Shown piece after piece: positions 18,028-26,130 of a DNA stretch of 64,000 bases. This stretch comes from Burkholderia sp. E7m39 (GTDB taxonomy: Bacteria; Pseudomonadota; Gammaproteobacteria; Burkholderiales; Burkholderiaceae): the NCBI GenBank assembly GCA_001319865.1, contig BBSL01000229.1, positions 31,464 through 95,463 of the forward strand, given 5' to 3'. Each line of letters starts with the position of its first letter. Positions within the stretch are counted from its first letter, which is position 1. The translations under genes were made by a program, and so were the position numbers. Under the pieces are notes generated by a model. The model saw nothing but the letters and a program-made list of their open reading frames with translations, ran no database searches and was not told the origin of the DNA.

Positions 18028-19440
18028 ATGGAGCCGTATTTTATGAGCCAAGCCCACGGGCGATATGCGGGATCTCAGCGCAACGGTCAATACCAACGTC
18101 AACACGAGAAGAAATCTCCGCCCCAACGGCAGGGATCACCGTATGTGAAGGCGTCGGCAAAAGACTCTGCCCAGACTGCCTCCATTTTCAAAACACGATC
18201 GTTTCAGTTTCTCGTCGATGTGGTAGGCGCAGAGAATATCGCCATTGCACTCGAATCGAACATGACGCGCGTGGCCGAACTGATGAAGGGCGAGAGATTC
18301 ACGCCTGAAACCGCCTTTCACATGGAAACCACGCTTGGACTACCGCATGGCTTCTTTGACCAGCCTAATCCTGCGCTCGCGGACGAAACCATCGCTCGCC
18401 TGAAGTCACCGCTCGACTTCGTTCAGATCGGTGAGGAATTCGACGCAGAGTCCGAAGCGCCTGAGCCGCCGCCTGCAATGGCCGTCGACCAGCAACCCGT
18501 TCCAGAAGTTAGTTTGTCCGAGGAAGCACATATGCCTAGAAAAACAACTGGCGGCCCACAGGGAGCCGTCAAGAACAGTAGAAGCAAAATGCGCGAACAG
18601 CCTAAGACTCGTGCCCCGCTCAAAGCTTCGTCTCCGAAGGACAAGACATCGCCTAAGACACCACAACAGCAACCGCTGGCACTGAGTGACAGCGCCGACT
18701 TGGAGAGCATCCGACGCACCAATCTTCGCCTTCTCACGAGTCGCAACGGATCGAAAGTGAGACTTGGCGTGGTGATGGAGATGAGTGCTTTCAACATCGC
18801 CGATCGGCTCCACGGCAAGAAGCGCTTGGACAGTGTCGAAGCCAACCGCTTCACGGAGCGACTTGGATTGCCGGTTGGCTGGCTGGACAGCCCCCGCACC
18901 GAAGCCGACATTCCAGAGTCCGTGTCGCGCATGCTCACGCCTGCTCCACGCGGTCGCGCATCCGTTGAGCAACACGCGCCGGTGGCGCGAGCAACCGACG
19001 TTGGCGTGCAGGAAAAACCCGGCGGCGGGAAGGTGCGCAAGAAGCGCGAGCGTGCGACCGCCGTGGGTGGTCCCGAACGCCCCTCACCCGTCCCAGCGGA
19101 CGTCGCGGATGACAAGGAAACGATCATCGCCAGCCCGCAAGCTCGCGCAGATCAACTCTCCGACGATCTCGCCAGCCATCCACCGGAAAAACGTGATAGC
19201 GAGGCTCCCGTAGCTACATTGGTAGTTGCTGAGTCGATGTCTGAGTCGTTGCCGGCCGCCGCACCTTCGCATCAAAACCCGGCTCCCGTGCCCTTCACTT
19301 CCGTGACCAGCCTAGATAATCTGCACGGTATTGCACCGATAGCAGAAGCATTGATCAAGACGCTGGCAGGTAAGGCACGCACCGGTCGACTGGACGAATC
19401 GAAGGCCTTGGAACTTCTCCAGCAAGCGGTATTGTTGTAG
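18028..19440 (+). CDS. Protein with two HTH-like units joined by a basic linker
   Basis: 470 residues from MEPYF (a second possible start, MSQAH, is five codons on). Two units have the same layout: residues 58-112 (FQFLVDVVGAENIAIALESN to TTLGLPHGFFDQP) and 232-289 (LRLLTSRNGSKVRLGVVMEM to RLGLPVGWLDSPR). Each looks like a degenerate XRE/Cro helix-turn-helix ending in GLP-x-G-[FW]-[FL]-D. The linker (140-220) and C-terminal part are disordered, rich in Lys, Pro, Ala and Ser. Probably DNA-binding; no target known. Followed by a 10-bp stem-loop. A TATAAT box sits 25 bases upstream. Confidence 0.75.
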   Translation: MEPYFMSQAHGRYAGSQRNGQYQRQHEKKSPPQRQGSPYVKASAKDSAQTASIFKTRSFQFLVDVVGAENIAIALESNMTRVAELMKGERFTPETAFHMETTLGLPHGFFDQPNPALADETIARLKSPLDFVQIGEEFDAESEAPEPPPAMAVDQQPVPEVSLSEEAHMPRKTTGGPQGAVKNSRSKMREQPKTRAPLKASSPKDKTSPKTPQQQPLALSDSADLESIRRTNLRLLTSRNGSKVRLGVVMEMSAFNIADRLHGKKRLDSVEANRFTERLGLPVGWLDSPRTEADIPESVSRMLTPAPRGRASVEQHAPVARATDVGVQEKPGGGKVRKKRERATAVGGPERPSPVPADVADDKETIIASPQARADQLSDDLASHPPEKRDSEAPVATLVVAESMSESLPAAAPSHQNPAPVPFTSVTSLDNLHGIAPIAEALIKTLAGKARTGRLDESKALELLQQAVLL

Positions 19441-19454
19441 TTGTCGAAAGACGT

Positions 19455-19483
19455 GGCGGCGTCGATTAATCAACGACGCCGCC
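19455..19483 (+). terminator. Stem-loop after the two-unit HTH-like gene
   Basis: GGCGGCGTCG (19455-19464) pairs perfectly with CGACGCCGCC (19474-19483) around a 9-base loop, 15 bases after the stop. No T-run follows, so it may terminate weakly or stabilise the mRNA end. Confidence 0.6.
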
Positions 19484-19880
19484 GATCGACGTCGGCACCA
19501 GATTATCGAGAGATATGCACTGGTTTCTATGAATCCAGTAAGACGGAAAATAATTGCCGCCCTGACTTATGAATAGGCGACACCGTCATGATGCAGTCAC
19601 GTGAAAGCGGAACGACATCGTTCGCAGGCGGATTTGTTCTCGTTGTCTGTCTCGCCGAAACGCGTGTCACAGACGAGCATCGTTTCCATTTTGAGACGAG
19701 CCGTAATCGACTTGGATAGAGCAGGCCTTGGCAGGCAGGAGGGGGGCGGGAGCGCAGATAGATTTGTTGCAATTTGTTCTCAATCGAATGAATTCCGGGT
19801 ACATTTCTTCGTACAGAAAATCCGGGTCTGCTCGTGCGTTGAATTTTAGGGACCTCGGCATCCAATAAAGCGAGGGCCAA
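19484..19880. other. Intergenic region before the Gabija pair
   Basis: No gene recognised; the promoter of the nuclease-helicase operon must lie here, but no convincing box was identified. The short open frames on both strands have no family resemblance. Confidence 0.35.
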
Positions 19881-21674
19881 ATGTACCTATCCAGAATTGT
19901 CGTCAAGAATTTTCGCAACTTTTCAAACCTTGACGTTTCGCTCAAGCGTAATGTCGTAGTCGTCGGAGAGAATGGAGTCGGAAAGAGCAATCTGACCTAC
20001 GCTCTACGGTTACTCTTTGATCCCTCGCTGCCTGACAGCTCGCGTCAGCTTGGACTATCCGATTTCTGGGATGGTATCGAATCGCCTGATGAAGACGATC
20101 GAATCGCTGTATCGGTCGAGATTAAAGAATTCGACACCGACCTGAATGTGCTTGCGGTTCTGACCGAATACCGTCTTGATGACGACGCAGAAACGGTGCG
20201 GCTCACATACGAATTTCGGCCATTGGCAGCGCTCGGTCGTTCTCCGGAATCGGACGCAGACTACGAGTTCGTTTGTTATGGCGGACAGAGCGATACGAAA
20301 CGTTTCGGTCATGACCTGCGACGGCGGCTTGCGCTTGAGTTGCTGCCAGCGCTTCGGGATGCGGAGGGCGACCTGGCAAACTGGCGTCGTTCGCCCCTGC
20401 GACCTCTGGTTGAACGTGTCTTTGGTGGGATTCCTCGCAGTGAACTCGACGAAGTTCAGGAGGCGATCGAGGCGGCAACGAATAGGCTGGGAAACTTTAC
20501 TGCCGTCAGGCAGCTTGAGGGGGGCCTGCAGGACCTGTTCGCAGCCATGAGCGGACCTAACCACGACATCTCTCCAAGCCTGGGCTTTGGTGGAACCGAC
20601 GTGAACAAGCTGTACAGGAACGTGCGGTTGCTTATTGATCAGGGGCGCCGGTCCATTGGCGATGCGAGTCTGGGAGCTGCAAACATCGCATACCTGACGC
20701 TAAAGACGCTGGAGCTTCAGCGACTGATGGATGATAACCGGCGAAGTCACAGCCTGCTGGCGATCGAGGAACCTGAAGCGCATCTGCATCCGCACTTGCA
20801 GCGTTCCGTCTACCGCCATTTTTTCGAAGAGATCGGTAACGAAACCGCAGATGAACGTTTATCGCTCCTCCTCACTACGCATTCGCCACATATTGCGAGT
20901 GTGGCACCGCTGCGTTCGCTTCTGCTGCTCAAACAGACTGGTGATGGCGGTACGGTCGGGCATTCGACTGCAGGCGCGAACCTGTCGAGGGATGACGAGG
21001 ACGATCTAGCACGATACCTTGATGTGAACCGCGCAGAGATCCTTTTTGCTCGCGGCATTATTCTTGTAGAAGGTGATGCAGAACGGTTCCTTCTGCCGAT
21101 ATTTGGCAAGGCGATGGGTTATGAATTTGACCAGCTCGGAATTTCTGTCTGCTCCGTCTCGGGCACGAACTTCCTGCCGTATGTGAAGCTGCTCCTGGCT
21201 TTGGATATACCTTTCTCGGTGATCACCGACTGGGATCCCGTCGAGGGACGAAACGCGCTTGGGTTCAATCGGGCGGCGAATCTTGCTGCTGTGATCGCGG
21301 CAGTGCGTGAGGGTGTCAATCGTGTGGCATTTAATCGTGAGCTGAAGGCGATGGGTGCTAGTGATCTGAGCGACAGATGCGAAGAGTACGGCGTGTTCAC
21401 AAATAATCATACGTTGGAGATTGACCTCTTCAATTGTGGATTTGCGGTACAAGTTATTGAAACATTGCGAGAGAGCTCCTGGGCCGAGAGGCGCGCGGCA
21501 TGGATTGATGGGTGGGCGGACGACAACGACACGCTTGACGCGGAAAACTATCTGGCGCTGATCGAACTCGTGGGTAAAGGTCGGTTTGCGCAACGTTTGG
21601 CAACCAGGATTGTGGGGATGACGCCGCCCGGCTATATCGAGCGTGCAATTGAATTCGTGGCCCAGAATGTCTGA
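19881..21674 (+). CDS. gajA: OLD-family ATP-dependent nuclease (Gabija GajA-like)
   Basis: 597 residues, close to known GajA proteins. An N-terminal ABC-type ATPase has the Walker A GENGVGKS (29-36), a Walker B LLAIEEPEAHLHPHLQ (about 290-305) and a TTHSPH switch. A TOPRIM nuclease follows: IILVEGDAERFLLPIF holds the catalytic Glu and VITDWDPVEG the Asp-x-Asp. Known GajA is a sequence-directed DNA-nicking enzyme kept inactive by nucleotides and triggered when phage replication depletes them. The next gene, a UvrD-like helicase, overlaps by 8 bases. Class 2 OLD proteins are defined by this pairing. Symbol is by family and context. Confidence 0.85.
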   Translation: MYLSRIVVKNFRNFSNLDVSLKRNVVVVGENGVGKSNLTYALRLLFDPSLPDSSRQLGLSDFWDGIESPDEDDRIAVSVEIKEFDTDLNVLAVLTEYRLDDDAETVRLTYEFRPLAALGRSPESDADYEFVCYGGQSDTKRFGHDLRRRLALELLPALRDAEGDLANWRRSPLRPLVERVFGGIPRSELDEVQEAIEAATNRLGNFTAVRQLEGGLQDLFAAMSGPNHDISPSLGFGGTDVNKLYRNVRLLIDQGRRSIGDASLGAANIAYLTLKTLELQRLMDDNRRSHSLLAIEEPEAHLHPHLQRSVYRHFFEEIGNETADERLSLLLTTHSPHIASVAPLRSLLLLKQTGDGGTVGHSTAGANLSRDDEDDLARYLDVNRAEILFARGIILVEGDAERFLLPIFGKAMGYEFDQLGISVCSVSGTNFLPYVKLLLALDIPFSVITDWDPVEGRNALGFNRAANLAAVIAAVREGVNRVAFNRELKAMGASDLSDRCEEYGVFTNNHTLEIDLFNCGFAVQVIETLRESSWAERRAAWIDGWADDNDTLDAENYLALIELVGKGRFAQRLATRIVGMTPPGYIERAIEFVAQNV

Positions 21675-23460
21675 CTCGGCCGCTTATCTACGCGCAGCCG
21701 AATCGCTGCGCCCCAACCCCGGCCAGTGGGCGGCATACGAGTCTCGTGGTCATTGCGTCGTCCTTGCCGGGCCTGGTAGTGGCAAGACAAAGACGCTTAC
21801 CACCAAAATAGCAAGAATACTCGCGGAGGATGTACAGGAGCCGCGCGGTATCGCCTGCATTACGTACAACAACGAATGCGCGCGAGAACTCGAAACACGG
21901 CTGGATGCGCTAGGCGTCGCGGCAGGCGGCCGCGTGTTCATCGGCACGGTGCATTCCTTCTCGCTCACGCAAATCGTGTTGCCGTATGCAAAAGTAGCCC
22001 AACTCGGATTGCCGGACGACTTTAAGGTCGCGACACGAGGGGAGGCGTCGGCAGCCCTTGAGCGCGCTCTGCGAAGATCAGGCGTCACCGTTTCAAGCCG
22101 GCGAGACTGGAATCTGTCGATGAGCGTCTATCGCAGGTCAACTCTGAACCGGAACTCCGAGGCGTGGCGGACTCGTGATCCTGAACTTGCCCGACTCGTC
22201 GAGATATACGAAGAAGAATTGCGCCGGGCGGACAGAATCGATTTTGATGATATGCCGTTACTTGCCGTTCGTGCGCTGCGAGAAAATCCGTGGATTCAGC
22301 GTGCCCTTCTCGCAAAGTATCCCGTGCTGGTCGTAGACGAGTACCAGGATCTGGGGCGCGCGCTGCACCGCATGGTATTAGGGCTTTGCTTCAGCGCGGG
22401 AATGCGCCTTTTCGCTGTTGGGGATGTGGATCAGTCCATCTACGGATTCACTGGCGCTCACCCGGACCTGCTGGAGACTCTCTCTCAGCGAGAGGATGTC
22501 GAAACGATTCGTCTGCAACTGAATTATCGCAGTGGAACCCGGATCGTGGAGGCGTCAGGGTACGCCTTGGGGCAGGAGCGTAATTATCGTGCCGTCGAAG
22601 GTGCATCGCGCGGCACGATTTATATCCAGCCGCTGTCGGGCGACTACGATGCTCAGGCGGAATACCTGATTGGTACTGCGTTACCGGAAGCCTTGGCACG
22701 GCATGCGGGAAGCGGCTACGGAAGTGTCGCGATTCTATATCCCGCCGCCTTTGTGGGTGACGCCATAGCTCGTGCAGCCCGTGCGTCAGGTATCCCGGTG
22801 CTGCGTACCGATGCAAATGCCCTATACCCGCGTTCAAGTCGCCTGATGCAGTGGATTGAGCGATGCGCGCAATGGTGTTGCGGAGGCTGGCGATCAGGCA
22901 CGCCTCGCTTCACCGCAATCGTCAACGACGGACGTCGCATGTTCCCGGAGGCGTTGGTAGGGGATCAGGACTTTCTGCTGTTCCAGCAGACGTTCCTGGG
23001 CGCGTTATGGGAGCGACGTGATGCTGGGCTATCGCTGCATATATGGCTCAACGATTTCAGGCGAATGGTTCTCGGGAATTTGCTGCCTACCTCGCGGGTG
23101 CTTCTGGACGAAGTTGAAACACTTGATGCTTTCATCCGCCGAACCGCAGACGGCGGTGATTGCGCGGAGATGCTACTCGGTGAGTTCGCCGGCCTCGTGG
23201 AAGGTGGCGATTTTCTTACCCTGTCGACGCTACATAGCTCAAAAGGAAGAGAATTCCCGCTCGTATTTATGTTCGGCATCGACGAGAGGCGGATTCCCGG
23301 AAACCGTTCGACGGCCAGGGAGCTTGCTGAGCAACGACGCCTTTTCTATGTCGGATTCACCCGGGCCAAGAACGAGATTTACATCATTCACACACGCGCC
23401 TCGGCCTCGAGATTTGTGAGCGAACTTCGAGTTCGGTTGGAGGAAACTCGACGGGCGTAG
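21667..23460 (+). CDS. gajB: UvrD/Rep-like superfamily 1 helicase (Gabija GajB-like)
   Basis: 597 residues from the ATG at 21667. Superfamily 1A motifs are intact: Q-motif PNPGQWAAYESRG, motif I GPGSGKT (35-41), motif II VVDEYQD (about 220), motif III VGDVDQSIYGFTGA, motif IV LNYRSGTRIVEA, motif V LSTLHSSKGREF and motif VI RRLFYVGFTRAKNEI. It is longer than the reference GajB (about 500 residues). It overlaps the nuclease gene by 8 bases, so the pair is co-translated. In Gabija, GajB binds and hydrolyses nucleotides and joins GajA in a large complex that blocks phage. Confidence 0.85.
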   Translation: MSDSAAYLRAAESLRPNPGQWAAYESRGHCVVLAGPGSGKTKTLTTKIARILAEDVQEPRGIACITYNNECARELETRLDALGVAAGGRVFIGTVHSFSLTQIVLPYAKVAQLGLPDDFKVATRGEASAALERALRRSGVTVSSRRDWNLSMSVYRRSTLNRNSEAWRTRDPELARLVEIYEEELRRADRIDFDDMPLLAVRALRENPWIQRALLAKYPVLVVDEYQDLGRALHRMVLGLCFSAGMRLFAVGDVDQSIYGFTGAHPDLLETLSQREDVETIRLQLNYRSGTRIVEASGYALGQERNYRAVEGASRGTIYIQPLSGDYDAQAEYLIGTALPEALARHAGSGYGSVAILYPAAFVGDAIARAARASGIPVLRTDANALYPRSSRLMQWIERCAQWCCGGWRSGTPRFTAIVNDGRRMFPEALVGDQDFLLFQQTFLGALWERRDAGLSLHIWLNDFRRMVLGNLLPTSRVLLDEVETLDAFIRRTADGGDCAEMLLGEFAGLVEGGDFLTLSTLHSSKGREFPLVFMFGIDERRIPGNRSTARELAEQRRLFYVGFTRAKNEIYIIHTRASASRFVSELRVRLEETRRA

Positions 23461-23594
23461 CGGCGATCTTCTAAAGTTTTCTCGCCGGATTGCGGTCAAG
23501 GGTTCACCCAAAGTACCGATAACCAGATAGGTGGTCTGGCCGACTGCTGCAACGTACTATCCAAAGAGTTCACGAATCAAATACAGGTGCCTGC

Positions 23595-24245
23595 GTGCCC
23601 ACGATATTTCGCTTTACGATCCAGACTCCAAGTCGACGGCTTTCTGAGGTCTGGTCATTCTTCTGCAATGAGGGGCAGGGCTGCCTCTATGCCACCCGGA
23701 CATCAATGCACAAGTGGCTAAAGGTCAGCTTCCATCAATCTTGCGCGTCTCACATCAAGACCTACGACGCCGAGTCCCGGCCGAGAGGAACGATATCTCA
23801 CGAGTGGAAGTTCCCCGAAGTCACCGGGAACGAGTCAGTCCACGTTATGAGAATCATTTACGATATCAATAAGCAGACTGCTGCGTTCGAGCCCGACCGT
23901 CGCGTGCCCTTTGCGTTTGAAGGCTGGTCCGGGACCGGAAGTATTTATCTGGACGTCTTTTTCACCGTATCCGAGCGAGACGTCGAAGTCGATGACGAAG
24001 CGGGTGTGATCGCGTCACACTGTTTCGGAGGGAATCGATGGGTATATTTTGTAGTCGCGGTAGGCCCGCCGCAGAATGAACTGCCAGAACCAATTTCCGG
24101 GGCGACGTTTCACCTGGGGGACGCCCGTAAAGATGCGAGCGGAAATACTTCTCTCAGTAATTCAACCGCTGTCTGGTATAGCGTCCCGCGACAGGCCGGA
24201 ACACTGATTGTCACCGAAGCATCATTTGCAGAGTTTCGACTTTGA
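23595..24245 (+). CDS. Unknown protein downstream of the Gabija pair
   Basis: 216 residues with a GTG start (MPTIFRFTIQTPSRRLSEVW); no ATG fits better. Predicted mostly beta (VFFTVSERDVEVDDEAGV, RWVYFVVAVGPP). No signal peptide, no recognised family. It follows the helicase by 134 bases in the same direction and could be a third member of the locus or an independent cargo gene. Confidence 0.55.
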   Translation: MPTIFRFTIQTPSRRLSEVWSFFCNEGQGCLYATRTSMHKWLKVSFHQSCASHIKTYDAESRPRGTISHEWKFPEVTGNESVHVMRIIYDINKQTAAFEPDRRVPFAFEGWSGTGSIYLDVFFTVSERDVEVDDEAGVIASHCFGGNRWVYFVVAVGPPQNELPEPISGATFHLGDARKDASGNTSLSNSTAVWYSVPRQAGTLIVTEASFAEFRL

Positions 24246-24437
24246 TACGCCAGTTGGCGCGTTTGTATAGCAGCGATGTTGGTGCCAGTGCGAGATTGAT
24301 TCATCGATTGAGTGACGAGCGACGAGTATCGCTTGCCGATGCGTCGTGATACCTAACTGGACCAATTGACCGTATGCAATGGTGGCACAGTCACACAACA
24401 GAGAATCGGACCCGTTGTTCGCGTCGTTGGTAGCTAC

Positions 24438-25039
24438 ATGACAAGAAAAATGCCAAACACCTCGTCAGCAGCAGAGTCACTGCTCGAAACTCTCGATGTC
24501 GACATGCTCAACTCGATACACGCTCATCTGGAAGAACAAGGCGGCGCATCGGCGGCTATGTCGTACCGATAAAGGGAATTCTCCTGGATGCGTGCACCGA
24601 AGAACGCTGTGTTGTCATCGTCGTACCTCAGACGTCGAGAAAGCGCGTCGATCTCAGCCGTGAGCGAATCTACAGCGAAGTGCGCATCGCGCCTGATAGA
24701 ACATACCGTGCCTGTCTGATGCTCGCCAATGGCGCGGTCGCGTTAACTCAGGCTGCCATCTTCAGCACGGGTCCCCTCGAGTACAAGCGATTGATGGTGG
24801 TGTGGATGTTCGCAGACGGTATTGCACTCTCAGAGTATCGATATCACGACGACCATCACAAAGAGCTTGGTTTGGCATTACTCGAAGCGCAGAGCCATGA
24901 ACAGCTGGAACGACGAAGCACCCGATCACGCCATCTTGCGGCTCAGCGGACGGTCATCGAGGTCTTTGACTGTTTCGAGATGGATAGCGGTATCCCCTTA
25001 GGAACAAGGAAGGTACGGGGCACGGCCGCCCTTGGGTAA
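24438..25039 (+). pseudogene. Unknown gene, probably frameshifted
   Basis: A first frame starts MTRKMPNTSSAAESLLETLD and stops at 24572. A second frame, open from about 24530, encodes IGGYVVPIKGILLDACTEER, then IYSEVRIAPDRTYRACLMLA and MVVWMFADGIALSEYRYHDD, ending at 25039. The second part looks like real protein but has only a weak internal GTG (24680). The simplest reading is one gene with a frameshift near 24540-24570. Family unknown. Confidence 0.45.
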
Positions 25040-25262
25040 CAGGGGTGGGGGATGCTGAGGCGAAAGCGGCTATCGAGGTCGCCGGATGTGTGTCCGGGTA
25101 CTTGCTTGCGAAGCTGAAGTTGGGTGCTAGATGAACATGCTTTCATCCGCTGCTTGCGAACATTCAGGGGCGTTTGAGCACTACAAGAACGCAATGACCT
25201 CCGGCGGTCTGGGTTCGAGTTGATTGCTACACGGCTCAACGCTCGCGACAGTTCAACAAAAG

Positions 25263-25281
25263 AGCCCGCAGAAGGCGGGCT
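25263..25281 (-). terminator. Rho-independent terminator of the HU-like gene
   Basis: AGCCCGC (25263-25269) and GCGGGCT (25275-25281) form a 7-bp stem with a 5-base loop; on the minus strand the stem is followed by CTTTTG. It lies 22 bases beyond the HU-like stop. Confidence 0.8.
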
Positions 25282-25303
25282 TTGAACATTCACACTACCG
25301 AAC

Positions 25304-25723
25304 TCAGGCTGCGGCGTCCTTCAGCTTCTTCAGCGCACGAACCTTCAGGCGGACCGTAGCGGGCTTGGCATCAAACCAACGCTCTTCGCCGGTGAACGGA
25401 TCCTTGCCGAAACGCTTCTTCTTCGCAGGAACTTGCTGCACCCCGATCTTCACAAGGCCAGATAGCGTGAACTCGCCTGCGCCCTTCTTGTGAACGGAAC
25501 CCAGGATGGTTTCCTCCAAAGCCGCGAGCACAGCCTTCGCCTGCTTCGGTTCCACACCGGCTTGGGTGGCAACATGAGTTGCCAGTGATGCCTTGGTGAA
25601 CTGCTCTTTCAGAGGCTTGAGCGTCGCACTTGCGGCGGCCGCCTTTTTCGCCGGAGCTGCTTTTTTCACTGCGGGCTTCGTCGCAGCCTTCTTGGCTGCA
25701 GGTTTCGCGGTCTTCGTTGCCAT
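25304..25723 (-). CDS. HU-family DNA-binding protein with histone-H1-like tail
   Basis: 139 residues. The first 35 or so are a Lys/Ala/Pro tail (MATKTAKPAAKKAATKPAVK) like eukaryotic H1 C-termini. The rest is an HU/IHF fold: LATHVATQAGVEPKQAKAVL, GEFTLSGLVKIGVQ, and a DNA-binding arm PFTGEERWFDAKPATVRLKV with the conserved Pro-Ala-x-x-x-Val. The ATG at 25723 is chosen because GAGG lies six bases upstream; an ATG two codons earlier is less well placed. Found in several Burkholderiales, where such proteins compact DNA. The 5' leader holds a long inverted repeat. Confidence 0.9.
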   Translation of the reverse strand: MATKTAKPAAKKAATKPAVKKAAPAKKAAAASATLKPLKEQFTKASLATHVATQAGVEPKQAKAVLAALEETILGSVHKKGAGEFTLSGLVKIGVQQVPAKKKRFGKDPFTGEERWFDAKPATVRLKVRALKKLKDAAA

Positions 25724-25753
25724 CGACATCCTCTTTTTCGGGTTTGGAGAACC

Positions 25754-25799
25754 GCTTAAGACGGCACACGACGCCATGCGTTACTGCGCCGTCTTAAGC
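25754..25799 (-). promoter_or_regulatory. 12-bp inverted repeat in the HU-like leader
   Basis: GCTTAAGACGGC (25754-25765) and GCCGTCTTAAGC (25788-25799) pair perfectly around a 22-base loop. It sits between the likely promoter (TTGCGT, 17-base spacer, TACGCT near 25811-25840 on the minus strand) and the ribosome site, so it could fold in the mRNA leader or serve as an operator. Confidence 0.6.
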
Positions 25800-26130
25800 T
25801 GAAGAATAGCGTAACAATGGTTGTCTTGATACGCAAGCAAATCGGGCTGAAATGCGCTGTTTCGCGCATTTTCACGGCATTTGTGGTCCTTCCGGTCTCG
25901 TCAGAAATTGCTCGCGGTTCGACCAACGCTCGCTCAGTTCCCGCTCCACACGAAGGTCGAGGCTCGCGGACATGATTTTCGTTAAACTACTGCGCGGCCA
26001 GAGATTTGAGAGGCGTCATGGCGCGTGGTGCTGCTCGAGTCGGCGCGTGATGAAGTCCAATCGGGAAGGCTCGACTGCATGAGCCGGAACGGAAGAAAAC
26101 GAAAACGAAAACAATCAAGACCAAGGCAAC

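Noticed and set aside
25202..25222. tRNA-like GGGTTCGAGT sequence
   Set aside because: No acceptor or anticodon stems can be paired around it; isolated T-loop-like word.
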